Below are positions 31,468 through 43,498 of a stretch of 64,000 nt of DNA, piece by piece; positions within the stretch are counted from its first letter, which is position 1, and every line of letters starts with the position of its first letter. Made by a program: the position numbers and the translations under genes. The DNA is from Neostapfia colusana (taxonomy: Eukaryota > Streptophyta > Magnoliopsida > Poales > Poaceae). The notes under the pieces are model-generated. The model did not search any database. It was not told where the DNA came from and saw only the letters and a list, made by a program, of their open reading frames with translations. Where the stretch lies: contig JASWHV010000013.1 in assembly GCA_030760725.1 (NCBI GenBank), positions 37,358,699-37,422,698 of the forward strand. Reading direction: 5' to 3'.

Positions 31468-33391
31468 ATTTACAAATGAACCTCTCAGCCAAATTTCAGA
31501 ATTTTTCATAAAGTAGTTCTCCCGATAAAATTCCCAACAGTTTAAATTTTAGGGATTTAATTCTGGAAAACTATTCACTTTCATGAGCTGAATTTGGTAT
31601 TTCTGGAAAGTACTCAGAATTCTGAGTTCAGCAAAATTTGGTTCATCGAATTTGGAGTTTCCTAGCCAAAGTTCTATTCATTTGAAGTTTGAACTAAAAC
31701 TGGAAATTCCCAAAATGTTTAAATTCTGTGGGTGGGGCCCACTCCTCGAGCCGGCCCACTCAGAATGCGGCCACACCGCGGCCCACGGGGTTTTACCCGC
31801 GCTGCCGCACCGAATCCCGGCCGCAAACCGATGCCCGTGCGAGATCAGAGGCTGACCGGTGGACCCGGCCCCCCTTCGTCTACCTCGCGCTCTCCCGCAG
31901 CTCCCGCGGCGGCGCTTCGCCGGAGCGCTCGCCGCCGGGCGTTTCACCGTCCGACCTTCGACGAAACTTGCCGCCTGTGCCTAACTCGACTCGGAGAACA
32001 CGCTGGTGCCCTCACCGGAGCTCGGCAATGGCCGGAACTATGCCCACGACGGTGACAGAGCTTCCCTCTACTCCGGCGACGTCGCCCGGGCTACTCGGGG
32101 CCTTATTCTTCAAACGGCTTGCTCCTACAGCTCCGCTGTGGCATGCTGAGCCCGAATATGAGCTCGGTTGGCCATGGAAATGGCCGGAACTAGGACCTCA
32201 CCATCGACCTAGGCCCGATATCAGCTGTTGCTCGAAAAACTCGGATAACCGCAACCCTAGCCCATGATTCTTGCTGGTTTTCGATCCTAGGTGGTCATGG
32301 CAGGGTGTAGATCGTGTGTTCAGCTCGGTACGCCCGGTGATAAGCCAACACCCGTGAATTTTAGGATTTGGTGGAGCTCGGCCTTAAGAACACCGAAGCG
32401 TTCCCGGAAGAAATTCTCCCCCGATGGTGCATGTAATGCCGAAGGGTAAGGACAAGCAGAACCAGCACCTTATGGCGGTCGTTTCTTGTGTTGAGCGTCG
32501 GGCACGAGAGCGCCTGGGTTGCTCGGACGCCGGCGATCAGTGGGTGGCGAAACACCAAGTGTGTGGCCGGGTTTGTATGCGGTGGAACAGAGAGGATACG
32601 GGGGGGGGGGGGGTCACGCAGCCCAGCAGTGCAACTGCACGCTCTGTAGCCGGCGCCCTCATCCCCCGAGCAGGAGGTGGCACGGTGGCCGCATTGGGAT
32701 GGGGTCGACCCCGTGCGATGTCGCCCGTATGGGTGTTCGACCGCGTGCCTGAGTCGGTTTGATCCCTGGGTGGCTGACCAGTTGGCCCTCTTCTCCCCTC
32801 TAATTCTTTCTCCCCCTTCTGCTGTAAATATCCCCAGCTACTAAACATTGAATGAGAGACTTAGCCCCCAAGTCTTAGTTTGAATTTGAGTTCTTAAATT
32901 TAAACTTTGTTTGGCTAAATTTGCTTCATGTTTGAATTGAAATTCAAATTCAGTTTTGAATTCTTGCAAATAGCTCCCGACAAGTTGAACTCCAATGGGG
33001 GTGAAAATTGGTGGGCCAAATCAGAAAAATGTGCTGAGTTTGAATATGAAGCTAACTTTTGAATTTGAGTGATGAAAGTTGCTGCAATTTGAATTTACAT
33101 TCAAATCGGCCTCTTTTTCAAATACCTCCAAACGTGCCTCAAAAAGTGTTGGATTTACATGAAACTTGGACTGAACCTTCCCAAGACTTTTTAAGTTCTA
33201 GGGGTGAGCTCAACCTCTCATGTTCATGTGTAGAAATCCTACTTTGTGAAAGTGAAGGCTTTCCCCTCTACTCACTCTTTTGATGGAGGTTACTTGCTCT
33301 TCACAATATTCCCTAAGATATCCACAACAAAAACTGTGGTGTTGTGAGGTGAAGAAAAGTTTTTGCAAGTCCCTTTTCTTGGACTTTTACA
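31468..33391 (-). mobile_element. E5: truncated E2-like LTR, minus orientation
   Basis: Read on the minus strand, it starts tgtaaaagtcc at 33391 and follows the E2 LTR closely for ~530 bp. It then has a divergent GC-rich middle (about 31745-32850) and again matches E2 LTR positions ~1580-1860, ending near 31468. The inner half of the LTR and any internal region are missing. The middle contains a run of 14 G (32600-32613). The insertion interrupted a Gypsy gag on the same strand (33392 onward). Confidence 0.8.
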
Positions 33392-33601
33392 GCGGCGGCG
33401 ACGACGAGACGGTCTACGTCGCGAATCCACTGCTGGGTCGCTGACTGAGGCGCGTCCCCAGCAGGTGGATTGCGCAGTAGCGCTCGTGCTGCAGCTAGCG
33501 CGCTCCCGTGGGAGACGCTCAGCGCTGCAGTGGATCTTGGGCTCGCTGGAGTCGGCGCTGCCGGAGTCGGCTGCTGGCTTCCACCTTGCACTGACACACT
33601 C
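33392..33601 (-). pseudogene. Gypsy gag N-terminal fragment, second part
   Basis: On the minus strand this continues, across E4, from 63764-63855. It is Pro/Ala/Ser-rich, then has L-L-R-N-P-P-A and Q-Q-W-I-R-D-V-D-R-L, which resemble the N-terminal part of Gag in several grass Gypsy families (W-x-x-D-V-x-x-L-style helix). It is cut by E5 at 33391. The first five bases read on this strand (33601-33597) are the E4 TSD. Confidence 0.5.
33597..33601. repeat. E4 target site duplication, left copy
   Basis: cactc immediately before tgaaagtg, identical to 63759-63763. Confidence 0.94.
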
Positions 33602-33878
33602 TGAAAGTGCATCTAGGGTATCCCTTGTGGGTTCTGGAGAATTGATGACAAACATATGAGATCCTAATGAAATGATTGCAGGACAAACAAAGTGAACTAG
33701 CTCGTTGCACACAAAAAGGTAAAAAATAGAGTGGTGCCCAAAAAGGGAAGACTTTAGTGGAATTTAGAAGAGCAAAGTAGATTTAAATGTATAGGGTGTG
33801 TGTGAGAGACACATCCCAAGAGCTCATAACTTTGCGTAAGGGTAAGGGGTTTAAAAATCAACTAAAATCCACTGGACA

Positions 33879-34154
33879 CCGGACTAGTCCGTTCATGGAC
33901 CGGACTAGTCCGGTCAGCTTACTGGAATGCAACCGGACAAGTCCGGTTTTAGACCGGACTAGTCCGCTCATGTTTCTGTTGTCCTCTTTAGAGGACTGCG
34001 GACTAGTTCATCCATGCGACAGGACTAGTCCGCCAAACTTTCTGGAACCCCACTTCACATAGCACCGGACAAGTCTGGTTTTAGACCGGACTAGTCCGCT
34101 TAACTCACTGGAAGTAGACCGGACAAGTCCGATCATATACCGGACTAGTCCGGT
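33879..34154. repeat. Array of CGGACTAGTCCG palindromes in E4 U3
   Basis: About ten copies. Exact ones are at 33880-33891, 33901-33912 and 33955-33966, with others ending at about 34153. Variants have CGGACAAGTCCG or single changes. Two more are near 34841-34880. The core is a 12-bp perfect palindrome (SpeI site in the centre). It sits within ~310 bp upstream of the TATA box in both LTRs, which suggests a promoter element array. Related dyads (ccggactgtccgg) are known in maize Opie/Ji LTRs. Confidence 0.85.
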
Positions 34155-34188
34155 ATTAGGTTTTACAACGATAACTATTTGGAAACCA

Positions 34189-34195
34189 TATAAAT
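34189..34195 (+). promoter_or_regulatory. TATA box of E4 5' LTR
   Basis: TATAAAT right after the palindrome array; the counterpart in the 3' LTR is at 62990-62996. Confidence 0.65.
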
Positions 34196-34958
34196 TGGTG
34201 ATCCACAGCCTTCCAACGGGTAGACACGACTCATACTGCTAGAAACAAAAACCCTAGCGCCGCCACCTGTCCCAAGAGCCAAAAAACACATCTCCCAACA
34301 CATCTAAGGTGCGAAAAAGGTGAAGATAAATCAAACACTTGGATTTGGGGTTGGGAGATCATCGTTCCTTTGTTGTGAGCTCTTGGGGTTTGATCTCTCT
34401 ACACTCATATTCTGCATTGTAATCTTTTTAGTGTATTTGATCGCTTTCTCATTGTAATTCTTGTGGGAGCCCTCAACGTATGAGGTTGCCCCACAAACTC
34501 GGTGATTACCCGTGCTAGTGGAATCAAGTCGGCCTTGTGTGGTGACTTGAAGAGGGAAAGGGTTAGAGACTCGGCTCTGTGTGAGCTTCGTCAACGAGGA
34601 CGTAGATCTCTTGGTGAGATCGAACCTCGGTAAAATTTGTGTCTCGTATGCCTCTTTGTTTTTGTTGATTAGATCATCTAGTTGTTAAACATCAGATTTT
34701 AAATTGCTAAGTCTCATTCACGGGCATAATCACACCTCACATTGTAAACTCAAAATAAAATAACTGTTTTTCTTATTTCCGCTGCTAAACACGTTAATTC
34801 TCCTGCACAACACTTAATACAATCTACACACTTCAGGCACACCGGACTAGTCCGCTCACACAACCAGACTAGTCCGGTCAAGTAAGTTTTTGACAATTGC
34901 TTTAAGTGTGCAGGAAACTCTGTAAGGCCTATTCACCCCCCTCTAGGCCACATTCAAT

Positions 34959-34971
34959 TGGTATCAGAGCC
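34959..34971 (+). other. E4 primer-binding site
   Basis: TGGTATCAGAGCC, 2 nt after the LTR end, complementary to tRNA-iMet. Confidence 0.92.
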
Positions 34972-35010
34972 AAGTTCTCCATCAACGAGACTCACATCTC
35001 GGAGAGATCA

Positions 35011-36759
35011 ATGGCCTCTGAGAAGAACAACGATATCCCGAAGACGAACATCAACGATGAGGAGCAAGAAGCCAAAGCCTTCGATGTGCTGAAAGAAAGT
35101 CCACATGACGATGAAGAAGTGAGACAGCTAAAGGCACTACTGAGAAAGAAACTAATGGCACAAAAGGGAAAAGTGGTCATCACAACTACTCCCGATATCC
35201 TTACAACTACAACCGTCTCAATTCAAATAATCACTATCTCTCCATCCCTATGGGAAGGCCCCCGCAGTTTGACGGAAGTGACTATACCATGTGGAAGTAC
35301 AACATGAAAATGCATCTAATATCCCTGAATCCTAGCCTTTGGCATATTGTCTGCACAGGTATAGATATCCCAGACACGGATGAAGAACTCACTCCGGAAC
35401 AAGAACAAGAGATTCACCGAAATGCACAAGCTGTTGCAGTAATCACATCGTCACTGAGCAGGGAAGAATTCACCAAGATCGATGGACTAGAGAGTGCAAA
35501 AGAAATCTGGGATACACTCAAAACAGCTCATGAAGGAAACAGGTCTGTACGTGAAGCCAAAATTGAGATGCTTGAAGGAGAGTTGGGGAGATTCGCTATT
35601 GAAGAAGGCAAATCACCTCAAGACATGTACAACCAGATGAAGGCACTCATCAATAAAATCCGTGCCTATGGAAGTAAGAAATGGACTGATCACGAGGTGG
35701 TCAAAAGGATGATTAGAGCCTTCATGCCAAGAAACGTCACACTTTGCTCAATGATTAGAGAAAGCCCCGGGTTTCACAAAATGACTCCCGATGAGTTATT
35801 GGGGAAGATCATAAATCATGAAATGATGGAGAAGGAGGCTCAATACGTCAAAGACTTAGCCGAGCTTACCTCTTCCAAAAAGAAAGAAGTTGCTCTTAAA
35901 GCAACGTCCAGACCCAAACTCAAAGAAACCCGTGAAGACCAAGATGGCGGAGATACAAGCGACGTGAGTACCGACCTAGATGATGAGGAAATGGTACTCT
36001 TTATCAAAAAGTTCAAGCGCATGATGAGGAGAAGACATGGCAACAACTCAAATGAAGGGAAAAGCAATGATTAAAGGGAAATCCAAGGCTCGACGTACTT
36101 GCTATAATTGTCGAGAGTACGGTCACTTCATGGTGGACATTACTTATGAAGAAAACAACAAGAAGAAGAAAACAAAAGCACATGAGAAGAAAAAATTCAG
36201 AAAAAGGAGACAAGCTCATCAAGCTCACATTGGCAAGGAGTGGGACTCAAACGATGAGTCCTCCTCCGATGAAGAAGAGGAGATGGCCACCATTGCCGTT
36301 AAGAAACCCACCATGAGAACTACACTCTTCCCAAACATGGGAGGACGGGATATGAACAACCATACCTGCCTTATGGCTAAAGAAGGCAAGAAAAAGGTTC
36401 GACTTACTCCTCCTGCATTAAATACCTCAATTGATGACTTTGATACCTCTAGTGATAATGAAGAAATGTTTAGAGGATTAAGTAAAATTGATTTAAAGAA
36501 AATGGCATTGTTGTCGAACGAAATCTTTGAAAAGGAGGAACTTGTCAACCGACATGAAGATATGCTCATCCGTGAAAGGAAGAGATATCAAGAAGTTGAA
36601 AAACTTCTTGAGCTTGAAATTGAGAAGAACAAGTCACTTGAGTTTGAGCTAGGCTTGAGTAGGGAGACTTACTCAAAGCTAGAGGACTCACATAATGCAA
36701 TCAAGGATGAGCTTTCTAACTTGTCAAGAGTTAATAAGATCCTTGAGGTGCAAGTTTAG
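35011..36759 (+). pseudogene. E4 Gag, frameshifted
   Basis: The start M-A-S-E-K-N-N is followed by a frame change near 35190-35205. The main capsid-like frame (G-R-P-P-Q-F-D-G, W-K-Y-N-M, I-W-D-T-L-K) runs to about 36060. Another shift leads into a knuckle region and a long Glu/Lys/Leu-rich coiled coil ending at TAG 36757-36759. The zinc knuckle reads C-Y-N-C-R-E-Y-G-H and then has Ile where the last Cys should be, so it is damaged. Gag forms the particle and binds RNA in working relatives. Confidence 0.85.
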
Positions 36760-37128
36760 TCGCTCAAGCAAAGTGACTCATCTTCCTCCAAGAGCTCTTC
36801 CTCCAAAGATATGAGTTCGACAACAATTGGAACCTGCACATGCTCTAGTAAGAAAATATCATCTCTAATACTTCAACTTCTCATGATATGCATCCTTCCC
36901 AAAACGGCATCTTTGATAAGGAGAAGATCAAATATGCATGTAGTGCATATATGGTCACTAGACCTCCCAACGTCAAAGATGGTCTTTGGTTTGACAGGAA
37001 CAAACACATGTCCACTCTTAATCACACAAAGAAAAGAATCACCTTTGTTAAGGAAAAATCACATGAATCTGATTTACAAATATTGTTTCGTACATTTGAT
37101 GCTTCCTATGTTGTTATGAAAAACAAAT
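36760..37128 (+). other. E4 degenerate gag-to-protease linker
   Basis: Coding-like remnants in more than one frame (for example A-Y-M-V-T-R-P-P-N and K-Y-G-K-V-I-A-K-Y), typical of the SIRE gag-pol linker, with frameshifts. No separate gene. Confidence 0.5.
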
Positions 37129-39722
37129 ATGGAAAAGTTATTGCTAAATACACAGGGCCACGCCACAGGAACTCGAAAACTTGTGTGGGTGCCCAAGACT
37201 CTTGTGACTAACCTGAGAGGACCCAAGCAAGCTTGGGTTCTTAAAACCAAGAATAATTCTGTTTTGCAGGCTTACTCCTCCGGTGGATCTAAGTGGGTAC
37301 TAGATAGCGGATGCACAAATCACATGACCGGAGAGAGAGATATGTTTGTGGAGTACGAGTACAACGAGGATCCAAGTGAAGGCATATACTTTGGAGACAA
37401 CAGCCAAGGAAATGTCCTTGGTAGCGGTAACATTGAAATATCTCCTCAACACACTTTATCTAATGTTTTACATGTAGACTCCCTGGATTATAACCTTTTG
37501 TCAATATCTCAACCATGCGACAAAGGTTATAACTGTTTATTCACTAATGAGGGTGTGACCGTTTTTAGAAGAAGCGATGGCACGATTGCATTCAATGGAA
37601 TGTTGAAGGGAAAGCTTTATCTTGTTGATTTCAACAAAGATAAAGCCGAACTCAAAACTTGCTTGGTTGCTAAAACCAACATGGGATGGCTGTGGCATAG
37701 ACGGTTAGCCCATGTTGGGATGAGAAATCTGCAGAAACTTCTAAAAGGTAGTCACATCCGAGGTCTAAAGGATGTGGTTTTTAAGAAAGACAGGCCGTGT
37801 AGCGCTTGCCAGGCGGGAAAACAAGTCGGAGCACCGCGCCCCGCCAAGAACATAATGACCACTACAAGACCACTGGAACTTCTTCATATGGATCTATTTG
37901 GTCCAATTGCTTATATAAGTATCGGCGGTAACAAATACGGTTTAGTAACTGTTGATGATTTTTCAAGATTTACCTGGGTATTTTTCTCGTATGATAAATC
38001 AGAAACTCAGGGAATCCTCAAAAAGTTCCTGAAAAGAGCCCAGAACGAATTCTCATCAACCGTGAAGAACATCAGACGTGACAACGGGACAAAATTCAAG
38101 AATACACAAGTTGAAGAGTATCTCGCTGAAGAAGGGATAAAGCATGAGTTCTCGACACCCTACTCTCCTCAACAAAACGGGGTGGCCGAAAGGAAGAACA
38201 GCACATTGATTGAAATGGCAAGAACAATGTTGGATGAATACAAGACATCAGATCGATTTTGGGCAGAAGCGGTGAACACTGCTTGTCATGCCACAAATCG
38301 GCTGTACCTTCACTGACTACTGAAGAAAACTCCATATGAGCTCCTTACTGGTAAAAAGCATAATGTTTCTTATTTTAAAGTTTTTGGTTGTAAATGTTTT
38401 ATTCTGAACAAGAAACCGAGGGCTTCAAAGTTCGCTTCAAAGTCTAATGAAGGGTTCTTGCTCGGCTATGAATCGAATGCCTACGCCTATCGTGTCTTCA
38501 ACAAAGTGTCCGGCCTTGTTGAAGTAGCATGTGACGTAGTGTTCGATGAAACTAATGTCTCACAAGTGGAGCAAGTCGATAAGTGTATGCTAGATAAAGA
38601 GGAAGCTCCATGTGAAGCGCTGAAGAAAATGGCACTTGGTGATATTCTACCACAAGAGCAAACGCAAGACTCAAATGCACAAGGTGAACCTCAACAAGGA
38701 AGCAATGAACAAGGGGGAGCTTTTACACAAGATCAAGTGGAGGAAGATAAAGAAGATCAAGATAATCATGGAAGAAATGATCTAGGGGGAGACAATGAAC
38801 ATGAAGATGATGAAGAACAAGCATCTACACAAGTTCCTCATCCAAGAGTACATCAGAGTGTAAAAAAAAACAATCCTGTCAACAATATCATTGGTGATAT
38901 TGCTAAGGAGTAACTACCAGATCTCGCGTTGCAAATTTTTGTGAATACTATTCTTTTGTCTCTTTTCTGGAACCATACAGGGTAGATGAAGCCTTAAGGG
39001 ATCCAGACTGGGTGATGGCAATGCAAGAAGAATTGAACAACTTCAAAAGAAATGAAATTTGGGAGCTGGTGGAAAGACCAAGGGTGAACATCGTTGGAAC
39101 CAAATGGGTCTTTCGGAACAAGCAAGATGAACATGGAATAGTAACAAGAAATAAAGTGAGGCTGGTGGCCAAGGGTTATTCTCAGGTCGAAGGTTTGGAC
39201 TTGATGAAACTTTCGCGCCCGTAGCTATACTTGAGTCCATTAGTATTTTATTGGCATATTCTACTCACCATAATTTTAAGTTGTATCAAATGGACGTCAA
39301 AAGTGCCTTCCTCAACGGTTCGATAAAGGAGGAAGTTTATGTGGAGCAGCCACCAGGATTCGAAGACCAAGAATATCCTAACCACGTCTATAAACTGCGT
39401 AAGGCTCTCTATGGCCTCAAACAAGCTCCTCGAGCTTGGTATGAGTGCCTTAGAGATTTTCTAACTCAAAATGGATTCACAATTGGTAAAGCTGACTATA
39501 CACTCTTCACTAAACATTTTGATGATCATCTATTTGTATGTCAAATTTACGTTGATGATATTATCTTTGGATCCACTAACAAGTCTTTCTGTGAGGAATT
39601 TAGCAACATTATGACAGACAGGTTCGAGATGTCGATGATGGGTGAATTGAAATTCTTCTTGGGATTCCAAGTGAAGCAACTGAGAGAATGCACATTTATA
39701 AGCCAAACCAAATACACACAGG
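37129..39722 (+). pseudogene. E4 Pol, first part: protease, integrase, N-terminal RT
   Basis: Protease W-V-L-D-S-G-C-T (near 37300). Integrase zinc-binding H-R-R-L-A-H...C-S-A-C-Q. Catalytic D (H-M-D-L-F-G-P), D (R-R-D-N-G) and E (G-V-A-E-R-K). The frame ends at TGA 38314-38316 (CGA expected). It continues through an acidic, Gln-rich linker to a frame change near 38905, then RT (W-V-F-R-N-K, V-A-K-G-Y-S-Q). A one-base loss near 39200 shifts the frame. RT continues through Q-M-D-V-K-S-A-F-L-N-G and Y-V-D-D to 39722, where E3 begins. Integrase before RT identifies Copia. Confidence 0.9.
39718..39722. repeat. E3 target site duplication, left copy
   Basis: acagg, repeated at 60492-60496. The E4 reading frame is continuous across the site once E3 and one copy are removed. 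Confidence 0.94.
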
Positions 39723-42700
39723 TGTAAAGGCCTCAGTTTTTGACACCTATTTGAAGTGTTCATCACCACACCACACACCTCATTTGAAGTAAGTTGATGA
39801 ACACAAATGAAGAGCAAGTAACCACCATCAACTGCTCATTAGAGAACAAACTCACATATTGCAAAAGTGGTATTTCCCACATGTGATATAGAAGGGCTGG
39901 GCATATGAAAACTCCTACACTTTGCTAAGGATGTCCATGCCAAGTTTCACCCAAATTCAAAACCTTTTTGAGGTCATTTTGGGTATAGTTAGAAAGAGGG
40001 CAGTTTGAAACCATATTCAAATTCAAACTGTTTTTATCCCATGAATTTAAAAGTGGGAGACATATTCTTATTCAGCACATTTTTGTGAGATCACACACCA
40101 ATTTTCACTCCATTTGTAGTTGATCATGACATGAGCTAAGAGGGACAAATTCAAACTTTATTTGAATTCCAAACTGAACATGTGCTGAAATTCATTCAAA
40201 CCAAACCCAATTTGAATTCTAATCAATTCAAATGGCTCATGGGTGAATAATTTGAATCACCAGGGGTATTTCAGGGCTCACTGTTTACAACAGTGATTAG
40301 GAGTAAATTTCAGAGGTTAAAACCCCGGGTGGGACCCACATGTCATAGAAAGAAGGAGGGAAAACTTGCACACAAAGTCATAGCCTCGGTGGGAAATTCC
40401 ACCGAGCAGCTGTCGGCTGTGCCACCGAGCAGCCACTGGCGCCACCAGCTGCTTTCCTCTCCGCGCGCTGGCGCCCAGGGCGGCTTGCTCGCGCCTTCAC
40501 GCGACCGGCACCGCCTCAGCCCGAGCAGGGATTTGCTGGCTTTATCTCCTCGCGTGTGACCCCGAGCGGCGGCAGTTCTTCTCCCCGCAGCTATCTGCTC
40601 GATCGGGAAAACCAGCAAATGATCTCCTCCTTCGTTCCTGAGCTGCTAGACAGCAACCTGAGATCGCACTCCACCTCCCCAACGCCAGAAACCCCGAGTT
40701 CCGACCTCCCTTGCCCGAGAACGATCGCCACCGCGGCGACCTAGCCTCAGCCGAAAGTCAGGCGCCCGTGGACAGAGCTCCACAGGCGTTTTCAAGGTCC
40801 AGCAAGGGCAGCAGCAGGAGCGTGCAACAGCTGTGCTGCTCTCCTCCAAGTTTGGAAGCAAACCGTGAAGAATCCCCGGCGAATTTTCAGTTTTTGCTCC
40901 GGCGACCTTAAACTGAGCTTCCGGTACGGATCCTTCAAATTCTCCCTCTAAGATCCTTCTCTAGCTATCAAATCTTGCACATAGACGCTGGACTAGCCGG
41001 CGATCAAGTTCTTTTCTGCATCCGTGGCGTGAAACTGTCTAGGAGTGACGAATTTCGAGCTCGATCAAGGGCGGTCATGGCGGGCACGATCGCTCACACG
41101 GTGCCGACCGACTTGCCGCCATCTTTGAACCTTTTTGACACCTTGTCGAGCTTCCTAGAGGTACACTGATGCTGTAGGACAGATTGTTCGAGGTTTTGGC
41201 GGGTTAGAACTCACGGCCGACGGCGCCGAACCCCAACCGAGGCCGCGGCACGTCGCTGGGCTATTTCCGGTCACCGCCAGCCCGAACTGACACCACCGAC
41301 GTGTTCCTCGACGTCGACAACCCCCTGGCGGCGAGTTTCAGACCATGGGATGGCCGGCAGCGGCGAGCCGGCGAGCTCCGGGTCTGCTCCGGCGAGGGGC
41401 GGCGGCGCGGACGCGTCGGGAGGAAGACGAAGCCGGCTGGCCCACGCGTCAGCAGCTTAAAATTTGAAATCGGGATCGGGTGTGGCTGGGATCGGATGTG
41501 CTGGCGTGCAAAGATCCTGTGGGCCGCAGTGTGCGGTCGCCTCGGCGCTTAGCACGTATCCGCGCGGGCCCTGGCAGATTTAAACTTTTCCCCCGATTTT
41601 CAGATTTCATTCAAACTTCAAATCCTCATACCTTTGGCTAGAAAGCTCCAAATCGAGTGAACCAAATTTTGTTGGATTCAGCTCTCTGAGTACTTTCCAG
41701 CAAATCAAGTTTCACTTCATGAAAATCCTTATTTCTCCAGAATTAATTCCTCAAAGTTTAAATGTTTGGAATTTTAGCTGGAGAATCCTTTGGAGGAAAA
41801 TCCTGAAATTTTGCTGGGATGTTCACAAAAATATCCATGAACCACCATAAATATTTCAGATCCATTTGAGCTCATTTGATCCACCTAATGGTGTGATTAG
41901 TGAAATTGTTGCAGAGAAAATAGAAAATGTTCAGAAACATTTTCAGAATTTTCTCTGAAATTGTTTAGCTCATATCTTTAGCTAGGAACCTTCAAATTAA
42001 GTGAGACCAACTCCATTAGAACCCCTGAAAATCTAGTTTTCAGAAAGTCATAGTTTGTTTCAAGAAAATCTCTAGAACACCCTAAGGGTGCCAATTAAGG
42101 TCAAGTACATAATTAATTGTGGAGGGCTCAAATGAGCTTTGCTGCAACTAAAACTTGACCAAGTCTATACTTAGGTTGTAACCAGGCCACAGTAAAAGTC
42201 TCACAGTCATTGAATATGTCTAGGGGGACTTATAAGCTCCACAAGTTCAAACTTAATATAAAGGCATTCAAATTAATACATGTATGTTGTATATCATGTA
42301 GTCGCTAAGGTCGAGGAGGAACCCGAAGTCCTAGACTTCGTTACTCCGGAGGAACAGCTAGCCTACGACCAAGAGCAGCAAGGCAAGCTCCGGTTTGCAT
42401 CAACCTTTTACAAATTTTTATTGTTTTGAGCACTTACTTGAGTATCATTATAACTTGCATTAGAGTCTTGTTTGGAAACCCAACTGCATAGCCAAGAAAA
42501 CCATGGGTTGGGATTAAGATTAAAAACCCCGTTAGTTACTGCAATGCTAAGATAGAGTAGGATTCGGTACAAGTCGAGTAGTTGGAACTACTCGCGAGCA
42601 TAGACTAGAGGCACTCGACTCGGGTAGAGATAGCACATGAAACACATGGCAAGAAAATGAGACCAAGCGGAGGGTGAGGGCAGCAGGACTTTGGGGGCCT

Positions 42701-43164
42701 GTGTGCTATAGCTCCGCTTGTGTTGATTGAGGACTAAGCCGTGTGCGGGCCTGTTGAACAAGCTAGAACAGTACCGAAGACCTACCGGCTATATGGGAAC
42801 CGGGAAACCGATGTAACTCGGGTAGCTAGGTGTTGAGGCATAGCTGGTCGTTCAGAGGGTAGGTTGAGAGCTCGAGGTGTAAATCGGCTGGCGGCACTGA
42901 GATGCGCGTGCAGAGACCTCTTGCTCGGGACGATTGGACCGGTTCAACATTTGGCTAACGGGTGAAAGGTAGTTGCGTACGGCGTCCGTGATGGTTGTTG
43001 TAGGCAACATCGAGTACGAGCGTACGTGACGGGTTGTTCGGGTAACCCTGCAGGTGTAAATCGATTATAATCGCCGTCCCTCGCGGTCAGTGAGTACCAC
43101 TTGTTCACTGTACCGTGACGTAGAAAGAACAGGCTAGTTACATGTTAAAATGTTGCTGATTGAA
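39723..43164 (+). repeat. E3 5' LTR, truncated at its 3' side
   Basis: Follows the E3 3' LTR from its start to about LTR position 3440 (...tgctgattgaa), where it joins inverted aORF sequence. The first peptide exon (42302-42382) and dyad (42575-42594) remain. The terminal peptide exon and AATAAA are lost. The start is tgtaaagg instead of tgtaaggg. Confidence 0.92.
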
Positions 43165-43498
43165 CGAGCGCATATGGAGTGCCCTCCATAGCCTGCACGT
43201 ATAGTTGGCAGAAACGTGACATAGTGTCACGGGCTGCCACTTGCCACATCCCTTCCGGTTGCCTACCTCTCACCGTGACGGTGAACGGCACCCAACCGGG
43301 TGGCGTAGGTCCTGCAGGGACTTCGACATGGATCGTCCACGTCTTGTTCCCCTCTTCGCCTTCTTCCTTGGCGAAGTACTGCGGCATCTGGTCGTACCCG
43401 AAATATTGGAGCATTTGCCACAATGCTTCCGGGTAGCCGCTACAGTGAGAACAGTGGGACACCACCCACCCGTTCTCCAATTGCTTATCTGCTGTCAT
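43165..43498 (-). pseudogene. Inverted 5' fragment of the E3-type aORF
   Basis: On the minus strand the frame starts M-T-A-D-K-Q-L-E-N-G-W at 43498 and stays open for about 111 aORF codons, until the junction with the forward LTR near 43162-43164. The shared bases gaa at the junction could come from either side (3-nt microhomology). No stop occurs within the aORF part. Confidence 0.85.

Larger units (their letters stand above)
33602..34956 (+). repeat. E4 5' LTR
   Basis: 1355 bp, tgaaagtgca to attca. TATAAAT at 34189-34195 and AATAAA at 34754-34759. An array of CGGACTAGTCCG dyads lies just upstream of the TATA box, with two more near the LTR end. Confidence 0.93.

Noticed and set aside
32028..32130. 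M-A-G-T-M-like plus-strand start in E5, similar to M-A-G-T-I in the E3 LTR (57768)
   Set aside because: The E5 LTR is inverted, so the frame is antisense there but sense in E3. The similarity is short and likely chance.
33879..34154. CRISPR-like appearance of the regularly repeated palindromes
   Set aside because: Spacing is irregular, the motif is 12 bp, and it sits in a Copia LTR duplicated at both ends of the element.
35840..36569. Minus-strand Ser/Phe/Leu-rich ORFs opposite E4 gag
   Set aside because: Shadows of the Glu/Lys-rich coiled-coil coding strand.
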